Below the pieces are notes generated by a model. It worked only from the letters and a program-made list of their open reading frames with translations, was not told where the DNA came from and ran no database searches. From Stenotrophomonas nitritireducens (GTDB lineage: Bacteria > Pseudomonadota > Gammaproteobacteria > Xanthomonadales > Xanthomonadaceae), in NCBI RefSeq assembly GCF_001700965.1, contig NZ_CP016756.1, forward strand, positions 3,338,501-3,402,500: 64,000 bases of DNA. Direction: 5' to 3'. Position 1 is the stretch's first letter; the number at the start of each line of letters is the position of its first letter. Of the stretch, positions 38,840-48,924 are shown piece after piece. The position numbers and the translations under genes were made by a program.

Positions 38840-39946
38840 ATGAACAAGAAGATCCTCACTGCCGCGCTGCTCGGTGGTCTGGCTTTCGCCCAGGCCGCTT
38901 CGGCTCAGGAATTTGACGACCGCTGGTACCTGACCGGTTCGGCCGGCTTCAACTTCCAGGACGGCGACCGTGGCACCAACGATGCTCCGTTCGCCACGCT
39001 GGGTCTGGGCAAGTTCATCAGCCCGAACTGGTCGCTGGACGGTGAACTGAACTATCAGAACCCGAACTTCGACGACAACCAGGACCAGAACTGGTCGCAG
39101 TACGGCGTTTCGCTGGACCTGCGTCGCCATTTCATCCAGGAAGGCCGTGGCTGGAACCCGTACCTGCTCGCAGGCCTGGGCTACCAGAAGTCGGAAGAGG
39201 AATACCACCTGACCAACGGTCAGCTGGCTGACCGCAAGGACGGCAACCTGGCCGCCAAGGTCGGCGTCGGTCTGCAGACCACGTTCGAAAAGCGCGTCGC
39301 CGTGCGTGCCGAACTGGCCTACCGCGCTGATTTCGACGACCAGTCGATCCGTGAGTACAGCAACGACTCCAAGAACCAGGATTGGTTCGGCGACGTGCTG
39401 GCTTCGGTCGGTGTCGTGATTCCGCTGGGCCCGGCTCCGATGGCTGCTGTTGCTCCGGCACCGGCTCCGGTTGCTCCGAGCTGCGCAGACCTGGATGACG
39501 ACGGCGACGGCGTCAACAACTGCGACGACAAGTGCCCGACCTCGCAGCCTGGCCAGACCATTGGTCCGGACGGTTGCCCGGTTCCGGTCTCGATCGATCT
39601 GAAGGGTGTCAACTTCGATTTCGACAAGGCTACCCTGCGTCCGGATGCTGTCTCGATCCTGAGCGAAGCCACCGAGATCCTGAAGCGTTACCCGGATCTG
39701 CGCGTTGAAGTTGCCGGTCACACCGACTCGAAGGGTACCGACGCTTACAACCAGAAGCTGTCCGAGCGCCGCGCCAAGGCTGTGTACGACTACCTGACCA
39801 CCAATGGTGTGTCGGCGTCGCGCCTGCAGGGCCCGATCGGCTACGGCGAGAGCCGTCCGATTGCTCCGAACACCAACCCGGACGGTTCGGACAACCCGGA
39901 AGGTCGTGCAAAGAACCGTCGTACCGAGCTGAACGTCCAGAACTAA
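38840..39946 (+). CDS. OmpA-family outer membrane protein
   Basis: Links outer membrane to peptidoglycan. It has 368 residues: signal peptide (1-22, ending ASA), an eight-strand beta-barrel domain (to about 200), a Pro/Ala hinge (PAPAPVAPS), a calcium-type acidic Cys-containing segment DLDDDGDGVNNCDDKCP, and the OmpA C-terminal domain with NFDFDKATLRPDA, GHTDSKGTDAYNQKLSERRA and the peptidoglycan-binding Asp/Arg. AAGGAG is 9 bases before the ATG at 38840. A strong terminator follows. Confidence 0.93.
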   Translation: MNKKILTAALLGGLAFAQAASAQEFDDRWYLTGSAGFNFQDGDRGTNDAPFATLGLGKFISPNWSLDGELNYQNPNFDDNQDQNWSQYGVSLDLRRHFIQEGRGWNPYLLAGLGYQKSEEEYHLTNGQLADRKDGNLAAKVGVGLQTTFEKRVAVRAELAYRADFDDQSIREYSNDSKNQDWFGDVLASVGVVIPLGPAPMAAVAPAPAPVAPSCADLDDDGDGVNNCDDKCPTSQPGQTIGPDGCPVPVSIDLKGVNFDFDKATLRPDAVSILSEATEILKRYPDLRVEVAGHTDSKGTDAYNQKLSERRAKAVYDYLTTNGVSASRLQGPIGYGESRPIAPNTNPDGSDNPEGRAKNRRTELNVQN

Positions 39947-39980
39947 TCTGACGTTTCGGTTTCAGTACTTCGCTTCATGA

Positions 39981-40014
39981 CAAGGCCCGGCATCTGCCGG
40001 GCCTTGTTTTTTTT
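39981..40014 (+). terminator. Intrinsic terminator of the OmpA gene
   Basis: Perfect 11-bp stem CAAGGCCCGGC / GCCGGGCCTTG, loop ATCT, followed by eight T. Confidence 0.95.
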
Positions 40015-40086
40015 GTGCCTGGCGCTTTTCCAGTGCCGGATTTATGTGACGTCGGCGCGCAATCGCAGCTTGCGCGCATATAACGG

Positions 40087-40115
40087 TTGAAAGCATTGCG
40101 GGCGCTGCCTACACT
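40087..40115 (+). promoter_or_regulatory. Sigma-70 promoter of the exported 165-residue protein
   Basis: TTGAAA (40087-40092), a 17-base spacer, TACACT (40110-40115). It sits 30 bases before the ATG at 40146 and just after the OmpA terminator. Confidence 0.7.
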
Positions 40116-40145
40116 CGCCGCGTTATCTTGCCGAATGGAAATCCA

Positions 40146-40643
40146 ATGCTGCGTATCGCTCTGGCTGGTCTTGTCGCCCTGGCATCTGTGCCCGCCGCCC
40201 ATGCAGCCGTGGATTGTTCGGCCAGCGCCGTGACGCCTGCACCGCTGACGACCTCACTGATCGCCCCGGTGGCCTCGGAGCTGTATGTGCGTCCGGGCCA
40301 GCTGGGCATGCCGTCCGGTGTGTTGAGCTCGGCCGGCACCGATGAGCAGTCGCTGGACCGCGTGCTGATGCGCCTGCGCGTGGAAAGCTGCAACAACGTG
40401 GCCAATGCCATGCCAGCGCGCCCGGCAGTCAATGCCAACGACCCGGCCGCCTACAAGCCGCAGACCGAATTCGACAACACGCCGTGGCGCTTTGACATGA
40501 GCCAGAACGGCAAGCGCATGACCGCCGAGGAATTCGATGCCTGGATGAAGGCGCGTGGCGTGCGCGTGGTCAAGGCGCGTCCGGTGGCGGCCGATCCGGC
40601 TGCCGCACCGGCCGCCGCGCAGCCGGCGACCGAGGTCAAGTAA
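40146..40643 (+). CDS. Exported protein of unknown function with FDAWMK motif
   Basis: 165 residues. A clear signal peptide (MLRIALAGLVALASVPAAHA, cleavage after residue 20), two cysteines in the mature part (24 and 82), and a Pro/Ala-rich C-terminal tail. Residues 114-143 (ending FDAWMKARGVRVVK) align without gaps with residues 55-84 of the lipoprotein at 41611-41898, 17 of 30 identical. Has its own promoter. I do not recognise a named family. Confidence 0.8.
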   Translation: MLRIALAGLVALASVPAAHAAVDCSASAVTPAPLTTSLIAPVASELYVRPGQLGMPSGVLSSAGTDEQSLDRVLMRLRVESCNNVANAMPARPAVNANDPAAYKPQTEFDNTPWRFDMSQNGKRMTAEEFDAWMKARGVRVVKARPVAADPAAAPAAAQPATEVK

Positions 40644-40669
40644 GGCGGCACTGGCCGCTCTGAATCGCA

Positions 40670-41521
40670 ATGGCGTCGTCCAAGCCTCCGCGTCACCCGC
40701 ACGCCCGCCGCGCAACGCCCGGCGGGCGTTTGCTTTCGCGTGCGCCCACCACCGCTGCGCGCGCTGCCAAGCCGGCCCCGGCCGCAGCCCGGCACGGGTT
40801 GGCGCGGGTACTGTCCAAGGCAGGGGTGTGTTCGCGCACCGAGGCCGCGCGGCGCGTACTTGATGGTCGCGTCAGTGTGGATGGCAAGGTGGTGCGCGAC
40901 CCGGAATTTCCGGTGGTTGCCGGTCGCCAGCAGGTGTTGCTGGACGGCTTGCCACTGGCGCCGCCGCAGCGCCTGTACCTGGCTTTGAACAAGCCGCGCG
41001 GCCTGGTGACCACGGTGCAGGACGAGCAGGGCCGTGACACCGTCTACCAGTGTTTTGAAGGCGCCGGGCTGCCGTGGATGGCACCGGTAGGGCGGCTGGA
41101 CAAGGCCAGCGAAGGCCTGCTGTTTTTCAGCAATGACCCGGAATGGGCGGCACGGCTCACCGAGCCCAGTACCGGCCCATTGAAGACCTACCGGGTGCAG
41201 GTGGACGCGGTGCCGGATGCGGCGCTGCTGGAACGCATGCATGCCGGCATTGAGGATGAAGGCGAGCACCTGGCCGCGCACGCGGTGCAGCTGCTGCGCC
41301 ACGGCGAGCGCACCGCCTGGTTGGAAGTGGTGCTGGACGAAGGCCGCAACCGCCATATCCGGCGCCTGCTCAAGGCCTTGGGCCTGGATGTGCTGCGGCT
41401 GATGCGGGTGGCGATTGGGCCGGTGGCGCTGGGCGAACTGGGCAAGGGCCAGTGGCGCGAATTGAGCGCGGCCGAGCTGAATGCGCTGCAGGTTGCCAGC
41501 AAAAATCCGCAGGCTACTTAA
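40670..41521 (+). CDS. RsuA-family 16S/23S rRNA pseudouridine synthase
   Basis: Isomerises a uridine in rRNA. It has 283 residues: a basic Ala/Pro-rich N-terminal extension of about 42 residues, an S4 domain (GLARVLSKAGVCSRTEAARRV), then a catalytic domain with PVGRLDKASEGLLFFSND (catalytic Asp in GRLD) and LDEGRNRHIRRLLKALG. Similar to RluB/RluE; which target it modifies cannot be told. It lies 26 bases after the exported protein gene, so they may share a transcript. Confidence 0.9.
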   Translation: MASSKPPRHPHARRATPGGRLLSRAPTTAARAAKPAPAAARHGLARVLSKAGVCSRTEAARRVLDGRVSVDGKVVRDPEFPVVAGRQQVLLDGLPLAPPQRLYLALNKPRGLVTTVQDEQGRDTVYQCFEGAGLPWMAPVGRLDKASEGLLFFSNDPEWAARLTEPSTGPLKTYRVQVDAVPDAALLERMHAGIEDEGEHLAAHAVQLLRHGERTAWLEVVLDEGRNRHIRRLLKALGLDVLRLMRVAIGPVALGELGKGQWRELSAAELNALQVASKNPQAT

Positions 41522-41610
41522 CGTGACTAATTTCAATTAATTCAGGCAAATAGCTGGACTTGCTGAGGTCATGGATTAGACTGCGACTCTAATTCCTTGA
41601 GGTCATTGCC

Positions 41611-41898
41611 ATGCAAGCTCTTTCCCGCGTCTCTGGCATCGTTCTTGTGGCGGCATCGGTTGCGGTATTGGCGGGCTGCGCTTCCTCGGGCAAAAAGACG
41701 GCGAGCAACGATGACAAGCCGATCGAAGTACGGGTGGAAACGCCGGTTGCCGACAAGGATGCGCTGGGCAATTACCGTTTCATGATGCAGCAGGGCGATC
41801 AGAAGATGAGCGCCGATCAGTTCGATGCCTGGATGAAGGCCAACGGCATCCGCGTCGCCAAGGGCGCCGCCGCGCCGGCGCCGGCCAAGAAGAACTGA
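41611..41898 (+). CDS. Small lipoprotein with FDAWMK motif
   Basis: 95 residues. Signal with lipobox LAGC (Cys23); a short mature part with residues 55-84 (ending FDAWMKANGIRVAK) that matches the C-terminal motif of the exported protein at 40146-40643, then a Pro/Ala/Lys tail. The two genes flank the pseudouridine synthase. Probably outer- or inner-membrane anchored in the periplasm. Function unknown. Confidence 0.8.
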   Translation: MQALSRVSGIVLVAASVAVLAGCASSGKKTASNDDKPIEVRVETPVADKDALGNYRFMMQQGDQKMSADQFDAWMKANGIRVAKGAAAPAPAKKN

Positions 41899-41913
41899 GA
41901 ACAGCGCGTTGTT

Positions 41914-42026
41914 GTAGGAGCGGCGTAAGCCGCGAAGCAAACGAACGATCCGATTGCAGGCATACCCGTCATTTCGAGATTTCGAGATTTCGAGATTGCC
42001 AGCTTCGCGGCTTACGCCGCTCCTAC
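41914..42026. repeat. Family B inverted REP pair
   Basis: 25-base arms (41914-41938 and 42002-42026) that are perfect inverse copies, each with a core GCGGC-GTAA-GCCGC and outer bases GTAGGAG. The 63-base interval contains three direct copies of ATTTCGAG (41971, 41979, 41987). It lies between the convergent lipoprotein and kbl genes. Confidence 0.9.
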
Positions 42027-42069
42027 ACGATGCGATCTACCGGCAATGCACCGGTCGGTCGTACAAAAT

Positions 42070-42097
42070 AAAACAGGCGCCTTTCGGCGCCTGTTTT
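42070..42097. terminator. Bidirectional terminator, lipoprotein / kbl
   Basis: Perfect 12-bp stem AAAACAGGCGCC / GGCGCCTGTTTT, loop TTTC, with A and T tracts on both sides. It serves convergent genes. Confidence 0.9.
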
Positions 42098-42119
42098 CAT
42101 TTCAATCCAGGGCCAACCC

Positions 42120-43334
42120 TCAGCCCTTGATCACGCCCAGCTCAAGACCAATGCGGGTGAAGGCATCGATTGCACGGTCCAGGTGGGCGCGGCTGTGGGC
42201 GGCGCTGATCTGGGTGCGGATGCGGGCCTGGCCCTTGGGTACCACCGGGAAGAAGAAGCCGATCGCGTAGATGCCTTCTTCCAGCAGGCGCTGGGCGAAC
42301 TTCTGCGCCAGCGGTGCGTCATACAGCATCACCGGGCTGATCGGATGCACGCCCGGCTTCACGTCGAAACCGGCGGCAGTCATCTTCTCGCGGAAATAGG
42401 CGGTGTTCTCGCGCAGCGTTTCACGCAGGTCATCGGCCGCAGCCAGCATCTCGAACGCCTTGATGCCGGCAGCCACCACGTGCGGTGGCAGCGAGTTGGA
42501 GAACAGGTAGGGGCGCGAGCGCTGGCGCAGCAGTTCCACCACCTCGGCGCTGGCGCAGGTGAAGCCGCCCAGGGCGCCGCCCATGGCCTTGCCCAGGGTG
42601 CCGGTGATGATGTCGATCCTGTCCAGCACGCCCTTCACTTCGGCCGAGCCGCGACCGGTCGCGCCGAGGAAGCCGGTGGCATGGCATTCGTCGATATGCA
42701 CCAGCGCGCCGTACTTCCTGGCCAGCGCGGTGATTTCATCGAGCGGGGCGATGAAGCCGTCCATCGAGAACACGCCGTCGGTGGTGATCAGCTTGGTCTT
42801 GCAGCCGGCGGCATCGGCCGCCTGCAGCTGTGCTTCCAGATCGGCCATGTCGCAGTTGGCGTAGCGGAAGCGCTTGGCCTTGCACAGGCGGACGCCATCG
42901 ATGATGGAGGCATGGTTCAGCGCATCGGAAATGATGGCGTCGTTCTCGCCCAGCAGCGGCTCGAACAGGCCGCCGTTGGCATCGAAGCAGGCCGCATACA
43001 GAATGGTGTCGTCCTTGCCGAAGAAGTCGGCAATCTGCTTTTCCAGCTGCTTGTGCAGGTCCTGGGTGCCGCAGATGAAGCGTACCGAGGCCATGCCGAA
43101 GCCATGGCTGTCCAGCGCGTCCTTGGCTGCCTGGATCAGGTCCGGGTGGTCGGCCAAGCCCAGGTAGTTGTTGGCGCAGAAGTTCAGCACCGTGCGGCCG
43201 TCGTCCAGGGTGATCTCGGCCGACTGCGGGCTGGTGATGATGCGTTCGGATTTGAACAACCCCTGCGCGCGGATGGCGTCCAGTTCCTCGGCGTAGTGCC
43301 GGGTCAGCGGGGAAGTGTTCGCGGTATCGGTCAT
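42120..43334 (-). CDS. kbl: 2-amino-3-ketobutyrate CoA ligase (glycine C-acetyltransferase)
   Basis: PLP enzyme that splits 2-amino-3-ketobutyrate with CoA into glycine and acetyl-CoA; second step of threonine breakdown after Tdh. It has 404 residues of the alpha-oxoamine synthase family: [34 protein letters not shown] and PLP lysine in [14 protein letters not shown]. tdh lies 6.6 kb away on the same strand instead of next to it. Confidence 0.95.
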   Translation of the reverse strand: MTDTANTSPLTRHYAEELDAIRAQGLFKSERIITSPQSAEITLDDGRTVLNFCANNYLGLADHPDLIQAAKDALDSHGFGMASVRFICGTQDLHKQLEKQIADFFGKDDTILYAACFDANGGLFEPLLGENDAIISDALNHASIIDGVRLCKAKRFRYANCDMADLEAQLQAADAAGCKTKLITTDGVFSMDGFIAPLDEITALARKYGALVHIDECHATGFLGATGRGSAEVKGVLDRIDIITGTLGKAMGGALGGFTCASAEVVELLRQRSRPYLFSNSLPPHVVAAGIKAFEMLAAADDLRETLRENTAYFREKMTAAGFDVKPGVHPISPVMLYDAPLAQKFAQRLLEEGIYAIGFFFPVVPKGQARIRTQISAAHSRAHLDRAIDAFTRIGLELGVIKG

Positions 43335-43444
43335 GGCAGGGTCTTGCGGTGAAGAGGAATGCCGATTTTAGCCTTCCGCGTGTCCTGGCGCTGGCGTCAT
43401 GCGCAAAGGCTATAAGGGCGGCGGCCTAAGTCATTTCTCGGTAA

Positions 43445-43478
43445 TGGGTGTGCACCCGCAGCATCGACTGCACACCCA
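43445..43478. promoter_or_regulatory. Perfect inverted repeat before the sulfate-transport operon
   Basis: TGGGTGTGCA (43445-43454) and TGCACACCCA (43469-43478), 14 bases apart, ending 17 bases before the porin start codon. It could be an operator for a dimeric regulator or a leader hairpin. A lone TATAAG lies at 43411-43416 without a -35, as in activator-dependent promoters. Confidence 0.55.
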
Positions 43479-43495
43479 CCCGCCAGGAGACGCTG

Positions 43496-44923
43496 ATGAC
43501 CCTTACACGCCCCCCATTCACCCTGCCGACCAGGAAGCTGTTGTCCCTCAGCCTGGCCCTGGCAGCGTGCGGGGCCGGGTCATCGGCGCAGGCGCAGCAG
43601 CTCACTGTTGAACAGCTGCAGCAACGCCTGCAGCGGCTGGAACGGCTTGCCGGCGTCAGCGATGGCGCAACCGACGGCGTTGGCCTGGCCGATCTGGACC
43701 AGCGCCTGCGCATCCTCGAACGCCGTCTGGAGCTGCAGGAAGACGAACGCGTGGCTGCGGCCAAGACGGCACCCAAGATCACCGTTGACCAGAAGGGCGC
43801 TTCGTTCAAATCCGGCGATGGCAACTACGAGCTGAAGCTGCGCGGCCTGCTGCAGGGCGATGCACGTGTGTTCATCGGTGGCGATGCCAACCAGAACGAC
43901 ACCTTCCTGCTGCGTACTGCACGGCCGACCCTGGAAGGCTCGCTGGGCAAGCTGGTGGCGTACCGCTTCACCCCGGAATTTGCCGGGGACAGTGCCAGCA
44001 TCGTCGATGCCTACGCCGATCTGCGCTTCGATCCGGCCTATACGGTGCGGGTGGGCAAGTTCACCTCGCCGGTCGGTCTGGAACGCCTGCAGTCGTCATC
44101 GGCCTTGGTTGATGTGGAGCGCGCGCTGGTCAGCGAACTGGCGCCCAACCGCGACCTCGGCGTTCAGCTGCAGGGCGACGTGGCCAAGGGCAAGTTCAGT
44201 TATGCACTGGGCGTGTTCAACGGCACCGTCGATGGCCGTGATGCGGTGACCAGCAACCCGGACGATGATTTCGAATATGCAGGCCGCGTGTTCTTCGAGC
44301 CGCTCAAGGGCAGCGACAGTGCGTGGGCAGGGCTGGGCTTCGGCCTGGGCGCCAGCACCGGCGAAAAACATGGTAGCGGCAACAATTTCCTGCCGCGTTA
44401 CCGCACCCCGGGCCAGGCCACCTTCTTCGCTTATAGAAGTACGGTGGCAGCCGATGGCGAACATCGCCGCTGGTCACCGCAGGGCTGGTTCTACCGCAAT
44501 GGCCTGGGCCTGCAGGCCGAGTACATCGCCTCGCAGCAGGAAGTGGCACGCAATGGTGTCCGCAAGCAGCTGGACAACCGTGCCTGGCAGGCCACCGCCA
44601 GCTACGTGCTGACCGGTGAGGACGCGAGCTACCGCGGTGTCACGCCGTCGCATCCGTTCGGACTCAACGGCGGGCACGGCGCGGTGGAACTGACCGCGCG
44701 TTACGGCGAACTGGAGATCGACGATGCCGCGTTCCCGTTCTATGCCGATCCCACGGTGTCGGCGTCCAGAGCGCGCTCCTGGACGCTGGGTGCCAACTGG
44801 TACCTGACCGCCAACCTGAAGCTGGCGACCAACTACCTGCAAACCCGTTTTGATGCGGCCTCCGCTGGCGCGAAGTTGCCCGATGAAAAAGCTGTTTTCT
44901 CGCGCCTGCAAGTTTCCTTCTGA
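43496..44923 (+). CDS. Phosphate-selective-type porin (OprO/OprP family)
   Basis: Outer-membrane porin for anions. It has 475 residues: signal peptide (cleavage near SSAQA), an N-terminal coiled coil (QLTVEQLQQRLQRLERL and LDQRLRILERRLELQEDE), then a 16-strand barrel ending in F. AGGAGA lies 5 bases before the ATG at 43496. It is 12 bases upstream of the sulfate-binding protein gene, so sulfate is a likely substrate (inference from context). Confidence 0.88.
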   Translation: MTLTRPPFTLPTRKLLSLSLALAACGAGSSAQAQQLTVEQLQQRLQRLERLAGVSDGATDGVGLADLDQRLRILERRLELQEDERVAAAKTAPKITVDQKGASFKSGDGNYELKLRGLLQGDARVFIGGDANQNDTFLLRTARPTLEGSLGKLVAYRFTPEFAGDSASIVDAYADLRFDPAYTVRVGKFTSPVGLERLQSSSALVDVERALVSELAPNRDLGVQLQGDVAKGKFSYALGVFNGTVDGRDAVTSNPDDDFEYAGRVFFEPLKGSDSAWAGLGFGLGASTGEKHGSGNNFLPRYRTPGQATFFAYRSTVAADGEHRRWSPQGWFYRNGLGLQAEYIASQQEVARNGVRKQLDNRAWQATASYVLTGEDASYRGVTPSHPFGLNGGHGAVELTARYGELEIDDAAFPFYADPTVSASRARSWTLGANWYLTANLKLATNYLQTRFDAASAGAKLPDEKAVFSRLQVSF

Positions 44924-44935
44924 CGGAGAGCCTTC

Positions 44936-45958
44936 ATGAAGCAATCACTTATTTCCCGTATCGCCATCGCCGCACTGGCCTTTGGCCTGACCGTCACCGC
45001 CGGCGCCGCGTTCGCCCGCGACGTGCAGCTGCTCAATGTGTCCTACGATCCTACGCGTGAGCTGTACCGCGATTTCAACGCCGCGTTCGCCAAACACTGG
45101 AAGGAGACCAAGGGCGACAACGTCAGCATCGAGACCTCGCACGGCGGCTCCGGCAAGCAGGCCCGCGCGGTGATCGATGGCATCGAGGCCGACGTGGCGA
45201 CGCTGGCCCTGGCCTATGACGTGGACGCCATCGCCGAGAAAGCCAAGCTGCTGCCGGCCAACTGGGAAAGCCGTCTGCCCGACAACAGTGCGCCGTATAC
45301 CTCGACCATCGTGTTCCTGGTGCGCAAGGGCAACCCCAAGGGCATCCGCGACTGGCCGGACCTGCTGCGCAGCGGTGTATCGGTGGTGACCCCGAACCCG
45401 AAAACCTCGGGTGGCGCGCGCTGGAACTATCTGGCCGCCTGGGCGTACGCAGATCACATCTTCAAGGGTGACCGCGACAAGATCCTGAATTACATGCGCG
45501 CGCTGTTCCGCAATGTGCCGGTGCTCGATACCGGTGCCCGCGGCGCCACCACCACCTTCGTCCAGCGTGGCATCGGCGATGTGCTGTTGGCCTGGGAAAA
45601 CGAGGCCTTCCTCGCCCAGGAAGAACTGGGCCCGGACAAGTTCGAGATCGTGGTGCCGAAGCTGTCGATCCTGGCCGAACCGTCGGTGGCGCTGCTGGAC
45701 CGCAACGTCGACCGCCACGGCACCCGCGATGTCGCTCAGGCCTATCTGCAGTACCTGTACTCGCCGGAAGGCCAGCGCATTGCCGCGCGCCATTACTACC
45801 GCCCGCGTTCCCCGCAATACGCCGCGCCGGCCGACGTGGCGCGCTTCCCGCAGGTTGAGCTGGTCACCATTCGCAGTGCCTTTGGCTCGTGGGCACGCGC
45901 GCAGTCCGAGCATTTCGCTGACGGCGGTGTCTTCGATCAGATCCAGGCGAGCAAGTAG
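44936..45958 (+). CDS. sbp: Sulfate/thiosulfate-binding periplasmic protein
   Basis: Captures sulfate for the CysTWA transporter. It has 340 residues with a signal peptide (cleavage near AFA). [39 protein letters not shown] and [20 protein letters not shown] are characteristic Sbp/CysP segments that form the sulfate pocket. It lies between the porin and cysT. Confidence 0.94.
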   Translation: MKQSLISRIAIAALAFGLTVTAGAAFARDVQLLNVSYDPTRELYRDFNAAFAKHWKETKGDNVSIETSHGGSGKQARAVIDGIEADVATLALAYDVDAIAEKAKLLPANWESRLPDNSAPYTSTIVFLVRKGNPKGIRDWPDLLRSGVSVVTPNPKTSGGARWNYLAAWAYADHIFKGDRDKILNYMRALFRNVPVLDTGARGATTTFVQRGIGDVLLAWENEAFLAQEELGPDKFEIVVPKLSILAEPSVALLDRNVDRHGTRDVAQAYLQYLYSPEGQRIAARHYYRPRSPQYAAPADVARFPQVELVTIRSAFGSWARAQSEHFADGGVFDQIQASK

Positions 45959-45961
45959 GCC

Positions 45962-46819
45962 GTGTCAGCAAGCGCACAAACACTGCAACCGCGTGTGCGG
46001 GGCCAACGCCGGGTACTCCCCGGCTTTGGCCTTGGCATGGGCATCACCTTGTTCTGGCTGGGGCTGATCGTGCTGATCCCGCTGGCCGGCGTATTCCTGA
46101 AAGCGGCCGGTCTTGGCCTGGGCGGCATCTGGCAGATATGGACCGAACCGCGGGTGCTGGCCGCATTGCGCCTGAGCTTCGGCACCGCGTTGGCGGCGGC
46201 TGCGTTCAACACGGTGATGGGCACCTGGGTGGCGTGGGTGTTCGTGCGCTACAGCTTTCCCGGGCGGCGTGTATTCGACGCGATGATCGACCTGCCGTTT
46301 GCCTTGCCCACCGCGGTGGCCGGCATCGCCTTGACCGCGTTGTACGGCGGCCAGGGCTGGGTTGGCCAATGGCTGGAACCGCTGGGCATCAAGGTGGCCT
46401 ATACGCCGCTGGGTATCGTGGTGGCGCTGGTGTTTGTCGGCCTGCCGTTCGTGGTGCGGATCGTGCAGCCGGTGCTGGCCGAGGCCGAGCGCGAGTTCGA
46501 AGAAGCCTCGGCCACGCTCGGTGCGACGCGCCTGCAGACCATCGTGCGGGTGGTGATGCCGACGCTGTGGCCGGCGATGCTGACCGGCTTTGCCTTGGCC
46601 TTCGCGCGTGGGGTGGGTGAGTACGGCTCGGTGATCTTCATTGCCGGCAACATGCCCAGCGTCACCGAGATCGCACCCTTGCTGATCACCATCCGCCTGG
46701 AGGAATTCGACTACGCCGGTGCCACCGCCATTGCCGGGGCAATGCTGTTGTTGTCGTTCGGCGTGCTGCTGCTGGTCAACAGCCTGCAGGCGTGGCTGCA
46801 ACGCAGGGGAACACGATGA
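45962..46819 (+). CDS. cysT: Sulfate ABC transporter permease CysT (CysU)
   Basis: Inner-membrane permease of 285 residues, six hydrophobic segments, with the EAA loop [17 protein letters not shown]. The likely start is GTG at 45962, 3 bases after the sbp stop. It overlaps cysW by 4 bases (ATGA). Confidence 0.93.
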   Translation: MSASAQTLQPRVRGQRRVLPGFGLGMGITLFWLGLIVLIPLAGVFLKAAGLGLGGIWQIWTEPRVLAALRLSFGTALAAAAFNTVMGTWVAWVFVRYSFPGRRVFDAMIDLPFALPTAVAGIALTALYGGQGWVGQWLEPLGIKVAYTPLGIVVALVFVGLPFVVRIVQPVLAEAEREFEEASATLGATRLQTIVRVVMPTLWPAMLTGFALAFARGVGEYGSVIFIAGNMPSVTEIAPLLITIRLEEFDYAGATAIAGAMLLLSFGVLLLVNSLQAWLQRRGTR

Positions 46820-47757
46820 GCGAGCTGTTGTCGGAGTTGCCGGTGGCCATTGATCGCAATGAACGCGCTGCCCGCCTGCAGCAGGTGACCAGCGAGCCGC
46901 GCTGGGTGCAGGTGTTGTTGATCCTCGGCGCCTTGGGTTTTCTGCTGGCGTTCCTGTTGTTGCCGTTGCTGCTGGTGTTCGCCGAAGCCCTGCGCGGCGG
47001 CGTGCATGCGTTCTGGGTGGCGATCAGCGACCCGGATGCCCTGTCCGCGATCCGCCTGACCCTGCTGGTGACGGCGGTGGTTGTTCCGTTGAATCTGATC
47101 TTCGGCGTGGCCGCCGCCTGGGTGGTCAGCAAGCACAGCTTCCCCGGCAAGCGTTGGCTGGTGACGCTGATCGACCTGCCGTTCTCGGTATCGCCGGTGG
47201 TGGCCGGCCTGGTCTTCATTCTGTTGTTCGGTCGCGATGGCTGGTTCTGGCCGTTGATCGAAGACGGGCTGCGCCTGCACCTGCCGGTGCTGGGCGAAAC
47301 CCTGTTGCAGCTGCCACGCATCGTGTTCGCCATTCCGGGCATCGTGTTGGCCACGGTGTTCGTGACGTTCCCGTTCATCGCGCGTGAGCTGATGCCGCTG
47401 ATGGAGCAGCAGGGCAGTGATGAAGAACTCGCCGCGCTGACCCTGGGCGCGAATGCGTGGCAGATGTTCTGGAAGGTGACCCTGCCCAATATCCGCTGGG
47501 GCCTGTTGTACGGCGTGCTGTTGTGCAGCGCGCGCGCGATGGGCGAGTTCGGCGCGGTGTCGGTGGTGTCCGGGCATATCCGCGGGCGCACCAATACGCT
47601 GCCGCTGCACGTTGAGATTCTCTACAACGAATATGCCTATAGCGCCGCGTTTGCCTGCGCCTCGCTGCTGGCGCTCACCGCCTTGCTGACGCTGGTGGTG
47701 AAATCTTTCCTGGAGTGGCGCCACGGTCAGTCGCTGGCCGCCGCGCATCGCCATTGA
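46816..47757 (+). CDS. cysW: Sulfate ABC transporter permease CysW
   Basis: Second permease, 313 residues, six hydrophobic segments, EAA loop [20 protein letters not shown] and the CysW-typical [19 protein letters not shown]. The start at 46816 (ATGA overlap with the cysT stop) is preferred over an upstream ATG inside cysT. Confidence 0.93.
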   Translation: MSELLSELPVAIDRNERAARLQQVTSEPRWVQVLLILGALGFLLAFLLLPLLLVFAEALRGGVHAFWVAISDPDALSAIRLTLLVTAVVVPLNLIFGVAAAWVVSKHSFPGKRWLVTLIDLPFSVSPVVAGLVFILLFGRDGWFWPLIEDGLRLHLPVLGETLLQLPRIVFAIPGIVLATVFVTFPFIARELMPLMEQQGSDEELAALTLGANAWQMFWKVTLPNIRWGLLYGVLLCSARAMGEFGAVSVVSGHIRGRTNTLPLHVEILYNEYAYSAAFACASLLALTALLTLVVKSFLEWRHGQSLAAAHRH

Positions 47758-47764
47758 GGTCGAA

Positions 47765-48808
47765 ATGAACATCCGCATACACAACCTGGGTAAACAGTAC
47801 GGCGCCTTCCCGGCATTGGATGGCGTCAGCCTGGATGTGCGCAGTGGCGAGCTGCTTGCGCTGCTGGGCCCGTCGGGGTCTGGCAAGACCACCTTGCTGC
47901 GCGCCATCGCCGGCCTGGAGCATCCCGAGCGTGGGCAGATCCTGTTCGATGGCGAGGATGCCACCGGCTTGAGCGTGCAGGCACGCCGCGCAGGTTTCGT
48001 GTTCCAGCATTACGCGCTGTTCAAGCACCTGGACGTTCGCCGCAATATCGCCTTTGGGCTGGAAGTGCGGCGCGGTGCCGAACGCTGGCCGCGCGCGCGC
48101 ATCGATGCCAAGGTCGATGAGCTGCTGGCGCTGGTGCAACTCGATGGGTTGGGCGAGCGCTACCCTGCGCAGCTGTCCGGCGGCCAGCGGCAGCGGGTGG
48201 CGCTTGCGCGCGCACTCGCCATCGAGCCTCGCGTGCTGCTGCTGGACGAGCCGTTCGGTGCGCTGGATGCGCAGGTGCGGCGCGACCTGCGCCGTTGGCT
48301 GCGCGAGCTGCACGACAGGACCGGCCTGACCACGGTGTTCGTCACCCACGATCAGGAAGAAGCGCTGGAGCTGGCCGACCGGGTGGCCATTCTCAATCGT
48401 GGCCGCATCGAGCAGGTGGGCACCCCGGGCGAGGTCTATGACCAGCCCGCCTCGCCGTTCGTGTACGGCTTCGTCGGCGAGGCCAACCGGCTGCCGGCGC
48501 GGGCACAGGGACAGGTGCTGGAGGTGGCCGGGGCACAGTGGCCGCGCGCCGCATCGGTGCCGGAAGGCCAGGCCCTGGAAGTCTTCGTGCGGCCGGAGGA
48601 TCTGGTGGTCGAGGCCGAAGGCGATTGGCAGGCCACGGTTGGGCTTGTACAGCGCAGTGGGCCACGCCAGCGGCTGCGCGCCAGGCTCGCCGGCGCAGCC
48701 AGCGACCTGGAAGTGGAATTGCCCGCAGGGGCACCGGCCTATTCGCCGGGCCAGTCGATACGGCTCGGCGCCCGCCGTTACGGGGTGTTTCCGGCTGCGG
48801 CGGGGTAA
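47765..48808 (+). CDS. cysA: Sulfate ABC transporter ATP-binding protein CysA
   Basis: ATPase of the sulfate importer, 347 residues. Walker [10 protein letters not shown] (35-43), signature [15 protein letters not shown], Walker [13 protein letters not shown], switch His in VFVTHDQEE, and a C-terminal TOBE-like domain. Last gene of the porin-sbp-cysTWA operon. No clear terminator follows. Confidence 0.95.
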   Translation: MNIRIHNLGKQYGAFPALDGVSLDVRSGELLALLGPSGSGKTTLLRAIAGLEHPERGQILFDGEDATGLSVQARRAGFVFQHYALFKHLDVRRNIAFGLEVRRGAERWPRARIDAKVDELLALVQLDGLGERYPAQLSGGQRQRVALARALAIEPRVLLLDEPFGALDAQVRRDLRRWLRELHDRTGLTTVFVTHDQEEALELADRVAILNRGRIEQVGTPGEVYDQPASPFVYGFVGEANRLPARAQGQVLEVAGAQWPRAASVPEGQALEVFVRPEDLVVEAEGDWQATVGLVQRSGPRQRLRARLAGAASDLEVELPAGAPAYSPGQSIRLGARRYGVFPAAAG

Positions 48809-48924
48809 GGGGGCAGGGCAGCGGGTGGCGATGATTGTTGCATCGCAATATCATTCCAGTTAAGAATTTGTTATCGGCCCCCCACACAGGTGTCGGTCAC
48901 CCCCCACTATCTGGAGAGATCTGC

